A DNA stretch of 64,000 bases, from contig NC_018941.1 of the NCBI RefSeq assembly GCF_000304475.1, forward strand, positions 620,001-684,000, given 5' to 3'. This document shows, in pieces, positions 49,586-62,700 of this stretch. Position 1 is the stretch's first letter. Each line of letters starts with the position of its first letter. The DNA comes from Kazachstania africana CBS 2517 (lineage: Eukaryota > Ascomycota > Saccharomycetes > Saccharomycetales > Saccharomycetaceae). The position numbers and the translations under genes are program-made. The notes below the pieces were generated by a model. That model ran no database searches, was not told the DNA's origin, and saw only the letters and a program-made list of their open reading frames with translations.

Positions 49586-50715
49586 TCTCTACATATCACA
49601 AAATGGGGAAACCCGGAGGATGGAACTGCACCAGAAAACAAAAAAGAGGTCGTTGAAATCGTCAATCAAATGACCAAGAACCTCATGTGAGTATATGGAC
49701 TTCACCGAATGTCCGTCTGAGATGTACTGAATTGGGTAGTTTAACTGTGGGTGGACGCTCAAGAAACCTTTACATTGAGCCGAGTACGCGGCTTTTCTAC
49801 TTCAAAGTCACATCTAACAAAAATAAGAAGCACGATAACATGATTCCTTTGATGGATAAGTTTGTCATTAGAAACTTAGTTTGGTTCGTGTACATTTTGC
49901 GTCTGTTTACCATTAAGCTACTTGGAGGGGGGGGGGGGAGATAATTAAATTCGATGAGTATTGACATGATTGAAGGTTATTTCAGACGTTCTATCACAAA
50001 TGAAATTGAAGACAAAGCTAAAGAAATTGTAGCTGTTAATATCGATGAATTTGATGAGGAAAACAATGAGCCGGCGAGCATAGGTAGAAGAGTTGCTGAA
50101 GGTCTGAGTGGAAGGGCAATTGCGTCTGATTCCCTTTTTGTGGATATTAAGCAGTTGAATTTAGTTAGTCGTCCCTCTTTCACTGCTGCCTTGATTCGCC
50201 ATCCTTTGAACGAGTCGTTGAGACTTAACATGAAAAGTGATGAACTTAGACAAGGTCTTGCCCGTTTATGGAAGCATACCATAACACTGTCCTTAGTGAC
50301 GGTAGTCCTTCCTAATACTTACCGCCTATTGAAGGGAAATGCAATGCCGGTCAGAACTCCAGCACTACTTGGTCATAGCAGTAGCACTCCTGTGACAGCG
50401 TATATTATGAACCCAGGCATCGACCTTCCTATTCACAGTGGAATTGGGGACTTCTATGACTATAAACCATTGGCCCGAATATTCCAGTCCCTGATTTCAT
50501 ATATATATATGGTTAAAATAGGCGTTTCCTTGTGGATCTTGATCTACTACTACAGAAAGGACAGTGTAGAGCAGACACACCCATTTTCCATTTGTTCAAA
50601 GCAGATGGGGAACTTTTTGGAACCTCGTTTTCAAAAGCCCAGTTCAAAAAGGGTTGACCAGTGCAATTCTCAAGTTAAAGTAACATTTGCTGGCACTACA
50701 AGGAGTAATGAGTGA
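49586..50715 (+). pseudogene. Broken tyrosine-recombinase-like gene (Crypton-like candidate)
   Basis: A decayed coding region carries the motif series of tyrosine recombinases. Box I (VRLRCTELGSL, 49711-49743) has the catalytic Arg. The beta-hairpin TSNKNKKHDNMIPL (49810-49851) has the Lys. A box II remnant NTYR (50314-50325) has Asn where His is usual. LLGHSSST (50365-50388) has the third His, and a Tyr follows in TAYIMNP (codon at 50401). All these are in one frame, interrupted by a TAA at 49942 directly after a 12-G run; an ATG follows at 49954. An upstream coding-like piece (about 49586-49680) lies in another frame. The wide spacing between the hairpin and box II recalls Cryptons, the DNA transposons of fungi. 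Family membership is inferred from motifs only. Confidence 0.45.
49927..49938 (+). repeat. 12-nt poly-G tract inside the recombinase-like relic
   Basis: A run of 12 G encodes glycines and is followed four codons after its first in-frame GGG by an in-frame TAA. Such a run is a slippage hotspot and a possible sequencing-error site. Confidence 0.9.
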
Positions 50716-51183
50716 CATTCTTTGGTAAGTCTCCTTGAAGAAGGGCGGCTGTCGCAAACGACGAGCCCTTAAATATGACCATGGTTTCTAAATTAGAGAA
50801 CACGGGCTTGGTTGTGAAAGACGCTAGCACGTTGGTAATCTTGCATGTGGAGGGAAGCGTGGAAGGGGTTGACGTTCGTGTTAGATGTTTTTACGCTTTT
50901 GGTAGTCATGAAGTGGCTCAAGGGTTTAAAGACTGGGAAAGGAGCTTTGGTGCAAAGTTGAAACCTGGATTGTTTGTCTTTGGTTGTGTTTAGAGAAAGA
51001 TTTCAAAGAAGTTTTTCATTCCGTCAAAGCTCTGGACTGGAGATGGTTGTTGAAATTATTGTTTGGCTCTTGAAAAAATTTACATTAAAAGACTTCTATA
51101 CCAAATTCAAAGACTACAAAAGGAGAACTATGAAAGAACTTGGAATGCAATGTAAACGTAGAGACATGGTCCGAATGCGTTAA
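50716..51183 (+). other. Coding-like relics downstream of the recombinase-like gene
   Basis: A 72-codon ATG frame (50775-50993) is followed in another frame by a Lys/Arg-rich stretch without an early ATG (to 51183). Base composition here is less AT-rich than the DNA that follows, which suggests former coding sequence. It could be the 3' part of the recombinase-like element or a separate decayed gene. No family is recognised. Confidence 0.25.
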
Positions 51184-53046
51184 ACGTAGCTAAGTAACTG
51201 CACGAACAATCTTATAAAATTTTTATTGAACGGTTTGCTTCGTTGCATATTCAGGATAAAAATATGCAACAGCAAAATGGTGCTTCGCATTTTTTGAGTT
51301 GTTTTTCCGCATCAATTTTATTTTTTCCACTATTACTTATTTTCTCGTATTTATCAATAAATACACTTTTCAGTCGTAGAGCTCTTACCCCATGTAGGCA
51401 GTTGTGAGATATTTTAATGAAGTCTACGGAGCAAAAGGGTTATTGCTATTTTCGTCAGAGTACAATGCTTTATCAAAATCGTTAACAAAAAAATAAGAGC
51501 TCATCAATTTTAAAGAGACCTCCATATTAGGCAGAAGTTCACGTTACCGTACTTATTTTCCATGCATAAAGAGGGCATAGATTTCTACAATAGACGGGAA
51601 TATTTTGGTAGCTTTGGCATATACTCACAAATATCAATGAGAGACGTAGGGGACAACACCCGCTACTGTGCAGAAGAAGAAGAGGTCTGAAAGGAATAAT
51701 GAGGGTTTTATTGGCAGCTAGTTTCCTTTTTTTTTGGGCCACCTGCACTCAGGGCAGTTCGCTGCTAAATCATTAGATCTTACCAATCTGATATTATCTC
51801 TTTGGCCACCTGTATGTCTGACTATAGGCTCATTTTATTTGAGGAAATTGCACTTGATACAGGAAACACTAAAAGTATCGCTTGTAACAATGAATTACTG
51901 AAAGCCATATCAAAAGGACGGTCTGGAGATATTAAGAAATGTATAGGAGAGTATATTTTCATGGAAAAACAAGAAGTTCCGTAGCTGTATTAATGGAAAT
52001 GGAGTGTTTCACTAATTGAAAATACAATATATACGTTTTCGCCACCTAAACAACGTAAATTATTTTCCTGAGTTTCTTAAAATTGAAAAAAAAAGGGACT
52101 AATGAACAAGCTACATCAATCTCTGCTTAAGGTGGATCTACAATCGCCCGTGTATTAACTACCCGATTTTTTGGTCAACAATAAGCAATGCTAGCAATTA
52201 GTATCATTATTGTTATCGATGAAGTAGACCTATGTCACAGGTAAAATAACTAGATGGAAAAAATTCCGAAACGACTTCCATGAAACCTAATTGATGATGG
52301 TAGTTTGGTAGTAGTTTCCTGGTATGTCATATCTACCTCCGTTAAAATATCTATTACCATGATAATGATAAATGCACTGTTTTTTACTAAAATTCCTGCA
52401 TTGCCACAGCTAACAGAGCATTGGAAAAACTTAATAGTGGCTGATTTTTGGAACGGCTTATACTAAAAGTGGTGTCATATCCTGCAATCTTGAACTAAAG
52501 AACACCCATTAAAGCAGAACGAAACATGCTAGAATTTCGAGTCTTGAAAAGTCCATGATACAAGTATAAACTAGCGCTCTGTGTAAGGAACGTTACCACA
52601 AGAAGGTTGGTTTTCACATTCGTTTGTATTATTGATTTTCGATATATCTAGTCTTTTGCACTTATTGTACATGTTGGTCATCAGGTTAATCGAAAGATCT
52701 CCTTTTTGACTCTTTTAATGTTTTTATATATGAGTTTTCAACAAAGTTATTCTGCATATTTATTATCCCCTCTTATATCTTAAACAATAATATAAATTGG
52801 CAAACAAACAAAATATTTGATGCAATCACGTATTATTTGACTAAAAATATGTGAAAAAATAGCACTACATTCAATTAATGAAAAACAGTTAATATAAAAA
52901 GTCAATATATAAAAATTTCTAGGACTCTAACGAATGATTTTTATACATTCTTCTTATATCCATCTTTTCAAAAGGTTTTATTTTCCCTTGCGTGCTCTGA
53001 TTTTAATTTTCTGGAGGAGTTATGGATACCCGTATATTAATGAGGG
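51184..53046. other. Gene-poor AT-rich stretch
   Basis: 1.86 kb without a credible gene; all frames are short and mostly lack an ATG. I found no tRNA, long terminal repeat or centromere signature. It may be decayed insertion DNA or the 3' flank of the secreted-protein pseudogene. Confidence 0.5.
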
Positions 53047-53965
53047 TTAAACACCGTCACATTTTCCGTCTTCACAATCATATGCTTCGTTACATTGACT
53101 ATCGATACCACCATATGTGTTTAAATAGATTTCTCCATGAATAGCTGTCTCTAGGTTCTGGTAATGATTATTGTCCATCGGCTCACTTGGTACATCATCA
53201 ATTGTCGCATCGATACACCATTTCCAACCTGTGTTTGCCTCCACGAATGTTTCAAATGCGTAAGAAATTTCTTCCTGACCAAGGGCTTCTGGATCTTGTG
53301 TCCATTGAACAGCTAAATCTTTATTAACGTTATCATAATTATAACTGACCCAATCAACTTCAAAACCATCATCTCTCTTCGCTAAATATTGTTCTGGAAG
53401 CTGCCCGGGAATAGCATCTAGGATCTTGCTAATTAGAGCACTGTGATCCAAATGTAATCCAACCGCATGATGTGTTCCTAAATCCGTATGAAATAACAAG
53501 GATGGAAGAATAGACATTTCGGAATCACGTTTACTTAGTTCCGCAGATACGCTAAGATTAAACGCAGAAACCCCCCAAATAGTAGGATGATTGATAAAGG
53601 AAGATAAGTTAGTAGATTGCGTAACATTTAGGAAATTCAAATCCGGAGAAAGGCCCTCTTTTAACAGATACGGCGTCAGAACCGCTTGTACTACCATTTC
53701 CAGACACCCAGGAAAGTACCGTCAATACAGCAGTTGCAGCGGCAAAAGTCCAACATGATGGCGAGCCTGGAGCAGACGCGCATGTGAATGCAGCGATTCC
53801 GGCCCATAACTTAGAATGGGACATAACAACTGAAGGTCTTCTGTTTCTCTGCAGGAAGCCTACCGCACGTTTCACTATGACAGGTGACCCATCCGTGATA
53901 TAAAGTTGGATGAGAATTAACACAACCAATACACATATTGTTTGCAGTGGTTTTAATTGTGGCAT
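53047..53965 (-). pseudogene. Frameshifted gene for a secreted, Kex2-type processed protein (killer-preprotoxin-like layout)
   Basis: Two overlapping minus-strand frames, 53609-53965 (118 aa) and 53047-53697 (216 aa), look like halves of one gene of about 300 codons broken by a single frameshift in the overlap. The first half has a signal peptide, a Lys-Arg site near residue 33, a long hydrophobic Cys-containing segment and a second Lys-Arg. The second half has N-glycosylation sequons, two more Lys-Arg sites (LSKRD, LAKRD) and a Cys-rich end. A signal peptide with several Kex2 sites, a hydrophobic subunit and about 300 aa recalls yeast killer preprotoxins, but I recognise no specific family. 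A TATATAA lies about 90 bp upstream. A sequencing error could also explain the break. Confidence 0.5.
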
Positions 53966-54930
53966 AGTTAATTTTTTTCCTGACAGAATTTGAATTTAAT
54001 AATGAAGAGAGAGGATGTCCTCGCTGTCAGAAAAGAGACATAGATCTAGTCCTTATATATGACCACTTTTTGACGATAACTTTGATATCAGTGAAATCTA
54101 AATAAAATAACCGAAGTTAGGTTAGATGCTTTTGAAAAGAAGAAGCTGCAAATGTGATACTTCAACATTATTCCAACTTAGGAAATTTTGCACACAACAG
54201 TAAGTAGATTCCAGAAAAGCTCATAGAAAAGACACTAAAAAAGCCGCAAGTGAAGTTCTCAAAATCATGCAACTCGAAATAATTCTGCAATAGTGGTTAC
54301 CAAAACTTTTTCTTTACTATGAATCTCTCTACACATGTCCGCTGCCGCAGCTTTGTAGTATCCATTATGCAACCGAGTGTAGCAAGCTTTTCAACTCACA
54401 CTTACATTCACATGACGCTATCTAATAAAGCTCATGCAAATAGTTTTTCTTATACCATAAGTGTGATGCAAGAATGATACATACTCCTTTTTTATGTTTT
54501 GGCATCCTGTTCATTTTTTTTGTGTTTTCATTTCTACCACGGCACTTACTCACCAATTATTAATAGAAGTCCGATATTTCAAAGTAGCCTACTGATTTTA
54601 CTATTCTTAGTATTTCCAGTAGAAGTTTGAGTGTAACGTGCTGCATCTTTATCATGCGAATAGGTGCTCAACGACACAGACTATCACGAGACTTTGAATC
54701 CCTCAAAATTTGTACATTTTAGAGCTTTGCCGAAAAGAAGTATATATTCTCGGACGCACAATGAACATTTTAAGGCCGCATTAAATGTAGCTGGCACCGT
54801 GTTGTCTATACGAAACTCGTGGAAAGACAAACTTGTCACCGTTACTCACTCCATTGGCTTTCCTCGAAAACAACAACAACAACAACTATAACTAGTTATG
54901 CTATCATACATCGAAGTACTTATTTTTGAG
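53966..54930. other. Divergent spacer between two related secreted-protein genes
   Basis: About 1 kb of AT-rich DNA separates the frameshifted gene from its divergent relative. A CAA repeat lies near 54868-54886. An open stretch at 54664-54891 lacks an ATG start and is not called. Confidence 0.5.
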
Positions 54931-54985
54931 ATTATCACCTTCCATATCTCTAGAGATTATCACTTTCCATATCTCTAGAGATTAT
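54931..54985 (+). repeat. 25-bp tandem repeat reaching the start codon of the next ORF
   Basis: Two adjacent 25-bp copies (54931-54955 and 54956-54980, one mismatch, ATTATCACYTTCCATATCTC followed by TAGAG) are followed by a third partial ATTAT that supplies the first base of the ATG at 54984. Confidence 0.85.
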
Positions 54986-55292
54986 GCCAGAATTACCAGG
55001 AAATTTTTACAAAATCGTTAGCACTGCTTTTATTTTACTCTGTTTTATATATATCCTTCCATTCATCACAGAACGCTTATGGGAACTATTATCGAAAGAC
55101 GGAAGGCCATATATTATGTTTACTCACACAATCCTCTGGACCTCTGCATCCACTGTAGTTTGCGTATCAGCCCCTGACTCCACGGTGTGTTGGACATTTT
55201 CAGCTGCAGCTCTTACCTTTACTATACTATTTGCTGCAACAATTTTGAAAACCTTTGGATATTATGATAGATCAGTAATGGAAGAAGCATAA
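54984..55292 (+). CDS. Short membrane/secreted protein related to the N-terminal part of 53047-53965
   Basis: This 102-aa protein has an N-terminal hydrophobic signal/anchor (FILLCFIYILPFI). A second segment shares a spaced pattern with the frameshifted gene on the opposite strand: RP-x-(I/V)-MF/MS-(H), then LW, then Cys-x-SAP, then CWTF-x-AAA. This shared pattern in the same place after the signal indicates common descent. It lacks the glycosylated, Cys-rich C-terminal part and the Lys-Arg sites, so it is either a truncated copy or a separate short member. A homologous role as an immunity factor is conceivable but unsupported. The 25-bp repeat directly precedes the ATG. Confidence 0.5.
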   Translation: MPELPGNFYKIVSTAFILLCFIYILPFITERLWELLSKDGRPYIMFTHTILWTSASTVVCVSAPDSTVCWTFSAAALTFTILFAATILKTFGYYDRSVMEEA

Positions 55293-56309
55293 TGCCAGTC
55301 AACTTTTTCAGTCACTAAAGTGTGGTAGAGTCCTATTGACGATTCGGACTTTTTATGAAATACTCCCTTTTAGGCAAAGGTACTGCAAGAATTACCCCAA
55401 AACTTCAGTTAATCTCTTTTACCGTTCACAATCTGAATTATAATTGTACACATATATATATATTACTCCTAGAATAAAAAAAAAGTAAAAAACCACATTA
55501 ATTATTTCATTGTATATTTAACCTAAGTATATGCTAAATGATATTTTTGATGAAAGTTTGATTTTTGGTAAATTTTGAAGCGTTTCCTGTTCGATAGTTG
55601 ACAGCGTAATCATTCAGCTTCATTTTAGACATTCAATGGATTTGTTTTGCATGGGCACATTTAATTTTTCTTTCGACCAGATTTATGCATTAAATGAATT
55701 GTTTGGCGATAATGACCTCACTTGCTTCAGCACAACACTCGTAGTACACGAGGCAAGCAATTCAATAATGAATGGCATGTTTAAGAGTTACCAAGAATGT
55801 GACTTATTATTAAAGGCACGTGTAGCGATCTCTACCACAAAGCAATGGTTAGCCTTACGAGAAAGGAACTTGTGGCCGATCGATGTTATTCATGACTATA
55901 GAGTGTCCGATTTACACTGATTTGATGTCATTTGAACAATTTTCTGCAATGTTCAATCTATTTGACAGTTAGAATAAGCATTGAGGATGTATGCTCAAGT
56001 TGCTACACCGATGGGTTTTTTAAAAGAGATGGAAGGTTATTAGAAAATAGTTATACTGGTGGACCTCCTTGATACTAACCCATCTCAGTATCATGGCGAT
56101 CACTAAAATTAAATAAAAGAAGATGGGACGCGCCATTTCACAGTATTACAGTGTAAAAATACCACGTTATGTATACCTTCTATAGACATAGATATGGTGC
56201 GTTGATGTTCGGCGATGTAATTTACAAAATAATCATACCTAGACAAGTTGATATTAAATTATCCTACTGTGCCTTTATAGGTATGTCAACGAAACTTGAA
56301 AAGTCTTGG
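55293..56309. other. AT-rich interval with one small unassigned ORF
   Basis: This interval contains an ATG frame of 94 codons at 55636-55920 without recognisable family, and otherwise short frames. Its right part may contain the most decayed 5' portion of the GAS3 relic, whose N-terminal half I could not align. Confidence 0.4.
55636..55920 (+). CDS. Small hypothetical ORF, uncertain
   Basis: 94 codons from an ATG, with moderately complex composition (WLALRERNLWPIDVIHDYR near the end). It has no signal peptide, motif or known relative that I can see. It lies in a region of decayed genes and could be a fragment. Confidence 0.2.
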   Translation: MDLFCMGTFNFSFDQIYALNELFGDNDLTCFSTTLVVHEASNSIMNGMFKSYQECDLLLKARVAISTTKQWLALRERNLWPIDVIHDYRVSDLH

Positions 56310-57279
56310 GTATTTCGTCTCGATCCATTCTAGATTGATCTTGAGGGAAATACGGTGGCTTGTTAATGTCACGTTGATCTCTTACTGGTGAATTACACAG
56401 ATCTTCGAATAATTGAGAAAGTCTATTGGCACAACTGATCCACAGATTTTTAAAAGTATTTTATTGAGTATCTTATGATGTAACCTAGTTATATATGTCT
56501 TCGACCACTATTGGTACTGACTTCTATCAATTACGTTAATATATACCGAGGTCTACATTTACAATGATAGTAATATCTGATATTTAGCAGAACAGTTATC
56601 CTACTGATCTACTCTGAGTATGGATGCAACACTGATATCCCAAGAACGCCCAACAAAGTTACTGATGGATTATATGCAGCTGACGGGTTACAAGATATAT
56701 TTTCTGGTGGTTTAGTTTATGAATACTCGGAAGAAGTTAAACGAGTATGGTTTAGTGGAAATTGCTTCCAATGGTGACATTACTTACAAAACAGATTTTG
56801 TAAACTTGAAGGACCGTTTCGCTAATATCAGTCTTTCCTATACCACGGAGCAAAGCATTTCTAATGACACTCTATACTACTGTAATGCTACTAAAATCAC
56901 TGACGTTTATTCCGATTTTGGTGTTAAGAACTTTAGTATTGCTGCTCAGCCATCTGAAATTGCCAATTTGATTAAGTATGGTGTTAATGGATCTAATGTA
57001 GGTAGTATTTTAACTGATTATACATTCTCAACTACCTTTAATTATACCATTTATGACACTGATAACAATACTGTCGCAGCCACTATTTCTTATGCTTCCT
57101 CTAACACGATCAATTACTTGAATCAAGCTGTTGCTACAGCTTCGGCCACTGTTACTAGCTCATCCTCAGCGACCGCTTCCTCTAGTTCTTCAAAGAGCAA
57201 AAATGAAGCTGCTGGCGTCAAAGCTACTTCATTTGGCACTGGTATCTTCACATTTTTAATTTCAGCGTTATTCTTATAA
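56310..57279 (+). pseudogene. GAS3: GAS3 pseudogene (GPI-anchored glucanosyltransferase family)
   Basis: Remnants of Gas3 (YMR215W) lie in all three frames in the correct order. In frame 2, from 56324, SILD and GKYGG flank stops at 56336 and 56342. In frame 3, about 56598-56740, VILLIYSEYGCN continues to FSGGLVYEYSEE, the Gas-family end of the catalytic domain. In frame 1, from 56719, NEYGLVEIASNGDITYK continues to an intact Ser-rich region and a GPI-type hydrophobic C-terminus. At least two frameshifts and several stops exclude a working enzyme. The 186-codon C-terminal frame (56719-57279) is still open but lacks signal peptide and active site. Its place between CEF1 and SKY1 is exactly that of GAS3 in S. 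cerevisiae. Confidence 0.9.
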
Positions 57280-57476
57280 ATCTTGTACTACTAAAAAGCT
57301 CAGCTTAAAAGAACTTTATATTTGGGGTCAAAAATGACAGTTTGGTTTATAAGTATATAATTCGTATTTTTTGAAAAATAATGTTATCATGAAGTTTGAT
57401 GAATAATATATAAAAGTTTTACGAAAATAGTAAATGAAAAAAATTAAAAATTGTTACAGTTTATAGGATGTCTACC

Positions 57477-59231
<1,755 letters not shown>

Positions 59232-59778
59232 TTAGAACTGCTGGAATATGTTTTGATAGCCTTCTATTTGGCTATGACGTCTGCTTTCTACGTATTGTAG
59301 TTTCCTTTATGTAACTCAACCTTTTTAAAAAGTTTGATAATGGATATGCCCACGAATTTCTTTAAAGGGAAAGTAACCGAATGGAGGATAAAGACCGCTC
59401 TAAACTTAAGGTATACACTTTTCGACAATGTACGTTAGAAATTACACTTGGAATATCCAATTAACAGGGAACTAAATCGAAAAAAAATGGTTTATTCCTT
59501 TGCTATTCGAACTACTTTTAAATGAATTAGCCTAACGATAAAAATGACGATGACTAGTTACTACGGTTCTACACTACAAATTTCTCGCCCTTGCAAAAGC
59601 CAAAGAAAAAAATTTGAAAAAAAAATTGCGTAACAAACTGTGGAACCACTGGCGGGTAACGGTCAATTTAATGGTCCAAAACGGTCATTGGCAAGGTGGT
59701 TGAAACGGTCAGACTGTCAATTCGTCAGTGATTTGATGCTTGTTGTCATTTGAGATATCATTATATACCAATATTTAA
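59232..59778. other. Intergenic region SKY1/TRS130 (site of GUA1 in S. cerevisiae)
   Basis: 547 bp only, although S. cerevisiae has GUA1 (YMR217W) here. No GMP-synthase relic is visible. The region holds a Reb1-type site and three AACGGTCA copies. Confidence 0.6.
59653..59711. promoter_or_regulatory. Reb1-type site plus three AACGGTCA motifs
   Basis: CGGGTAA at 59653-59659 overlaps the first of three AACGGTCA copies (59658, 59680, 59704; spacing 22 and 24 bp). They lie about 70-125 bp beyond the TRS130 stop and some 430-480 bp upstream of SKY1. The regular spacing, about two helical turns, suggests a bound protein; the factor is unknown. Confidence 0.45.
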
Positions 59779-62700
59779 TCAGAGAACTAGTATGGAATCG
59801 AAGGCATTGACATAATCAATTCTCGTGGCCCCATCTCTTGTGTTTGTTATCTCAATACCTGGGAAGGAAAGATACCCCTTCTTCAATGGGATTAAAGATA
59901 CATCGTAGCTTACAGTTTGTGATTGTTCCGGAATGAGAAATCTCTTTTTTCCGTTCACCAACCATTCGTTACTACTTGATATTTCGAAGACATTTTCGAA
60001 TTTTTCAATGCCAGACCTATTCCATTCGCATTCTAGATTCTCGATAGTAATCTGATATGGTACAGGGACTCCAGCTTCCAGAACCTTTGAAGTAGGTTCT
60101 TTCGGCACAAATTCGACGAAGAAGAATTGATCGAATTCTGGAAGTTCCACAGGTAAACTCAATTCTTTTTGTTCCAGTGATTTGAAATATTTGGTCCCAT
60201 CGATATGCGTCGCAGGGATACCAATAACTAATCTCTCTATACAGTTTATCATCATCTTCTTCATATCTGGATCCAGGATAGCCGGCTTTTTGAGCATGAA
60301 AATAATCTTGTTAATTATGGCTTCAGATGAACATAGCTTCACAGTACGTTCTTTATCAAATACATCAAAGTCATAGCTTATCTTGTCAAGAACATAATTT
60401 TTCCATATTAGGCGCCATTTCTTGAAAGTGTCCATTGACTCTTCATCATTTTCTCCCAGTAGGAATGAGTTAGTAACGATTAAATCCAAGTACTCCTTCA
60501 ATGAATTGTATTTAATATTTAAATGAAAAATGTCCTTACGATCGAATTTATCAGCACACTTTATTTGATAACAGTTCAAACAGCTTTCGGTTACGTTCGA
60601 TCTTAAGATAATTGGCTTAGGTGGTTCGAAGTCGCCAGATAGGTCATATTTTGTTTCAGCATCTGCCTTCAATTTACTGCTATGTAACAATAATGGTACT
60701 TCCTTTATCGAAGTATTTAGCAGAAATTTGAAGAAAAATAAACTTTTCTTGAATATATCCTCCACAGATACCGATATAGGTAGAAAACAATTGATTTCTA
60801 TAGTGTTTATTTCTTTATAATGGATACGGCCTATATCAAAGGATAAAGTGACTTTTAATTTGAAAGAGGTAATTTGCCTCGAGGGAAAGTATTCAATTTT
60901 CTTGGAAGTAAATGACAGATCTTGAATTTTTAGATACGGAACGTCAGCGTCCTCTTCAAAAGTTATCGGAAATGGTTCGGAACTATCTTCTTTTACCACG
61001 ACCATATCAAGATGTATATTCTCTGCATTACAGGGATTATTTAGGTTCGCAGTCAATGCATATTGACCTAACTTTAGGCTACGAGCCTGTTGTAAATGCA
61101 ATGAAACATTGTTTCCATCATATAATGGAAGTATGCTAATATATTTCTTATTGTTGTTTGATGGAAAATTATGAACAAATACGTTGCCTTTTATACTGAT
61201 TTCTATGGCCACGGGAACAAAATCGCCAAATGATATTTCATTAGTCTCTAGTACGATGGTACTTTCAATAGTGGATAATTTAATATTAACATCAAAAGCA
61301 CGAAATGTTATTGTATGATCACTATTCTTCAACTTGAATATTATGCTATCAATTTCGAAATTCTCAGTAAATATGCTTTTGACATGTAGACCAATCCCGT
61401 AAACATTAGGTCTCAGCAAATCTATGCAATCGTCAACATCAATGTTAAATAAACTTTTCACTGGAAATATAATCTTCTGTTCTGCTGTAGTGGATAGCTC
61501 AAGGAACTTCTGCCAGTATAAAATTTTTTCTTCAAGATCTTCAGACAAATTGACTAAGTTGAGAAATGCATTCTTTAGTACATCTGAAACAGAAATAGAA
61601 GCATCATCAATTTGTAATGTAGTGATATTTGAACAGTTCAATAATGATTGAATAAAAACTTTTAGGATTTTAAGTCCTATTAAATTCCAATTTGATTGAA
61701 TATAAAATTCATAAGATGACACAAATAAAATGATGGTATTTTCATATTCCTTTCTCTGAAAATGTAATAACCCTATTTCAATTGTCAAATAATCGATTGT
61801 TCTTTGTCTTCTCCTCTTTGCACACTTACTGAAAATTTCAATAATCTCTTTACTAGAATTGATAATTTTGTCATGAAAGTCATCTTCAGTTTTGGGCAGA
61901 TTGTCAAACTTATATTGAGTATCCATAGTAACAGATCTACCATGTAATTTAAATTCTGTACTTGCAAGAACACTTTCTATCCAACAGTCACGTTTTAATA
62001 GTAGCAGTTCACCTTTTACTTCATCAAGAATTGGTGATTGAACCATTTTCTCCGAGGATACCAAAGATATCATAAATTCCAAAAATGAGTACCTGAAGTT
62101 TAAATAATTCACGTTGTTTTTTAGAGTTGAAGTTTCAATGGTTCCCAGGAAAGTCCGGAGTAATTTGTAAACTTTCAAGTAAGCTGTTGCATTCAATTCA
62201 CTATGCAATAAAAAGTGAAGTTCTTTAACGAAAAAGTATTTATGATAGCCGTATTCGGTCAAAGTTCCATTTTTCAAGCTTTCAGATACTGATATTTGTG
62301 AGTTTTCATCTGAGGAGACAGCAAAATGGTTCTCAAGTTTATGATCTTTCAGCTTTAGGGTATCATTCATCAGCAACAATTTTCTTAGTAATGATTTGAT
62401 CATGGACAGTTGACTAATTCCTTCGTCTACAATGTTAAATTCTGAGTATAAATCTAATAATCGCTCCTGTATTACTAGTTGTTCAACGCTTGGAGGTTGA
62501 CCGTGATGTTTACCAAGGTCGTTTTTTAAATAGTCTAAGCGTTGCTGAAATATCTTCAACAAATATGACTTGATATTCTGGCTCAATTGATTCCAAAATG
62601 CTTCTTTTTCCTTGGGAGATTTGTATACAGACTTTAACTCTAGCGCTTGTACGTCAGGGAAATCCTTTTCAATTTTCTCCATTATAGACATTGTCTTGAA

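Noticed and set aside
49453..49665. Minus-strand 70-codon frame at the left edge of the accessory interval
   Set aside because: It overlaps the coding-like segment of the recombinase relic on the other strand and shows no motif.
51802..51984. 60-codon frame in the gene-poor stretch
   Set aside because: It starts with TTG, is short and has no supporting context.
51184..53046. Solo Ty LTR
   Set aside because: I looked for TGTTG...CAACA-type ends and a tRNA neighbour here and saw none.
54664..54891. Open stretch ending in a Gln run from a CAA repeat
   Set aside because: It starts with GTG, has no ATG near its beginning and is low complexity at the end.
49312..56309. Hidden SCJ1 remnant
   Set aside because: No J-domain HPD motif or CxxCxGxG repeats could be found on the expected strand.
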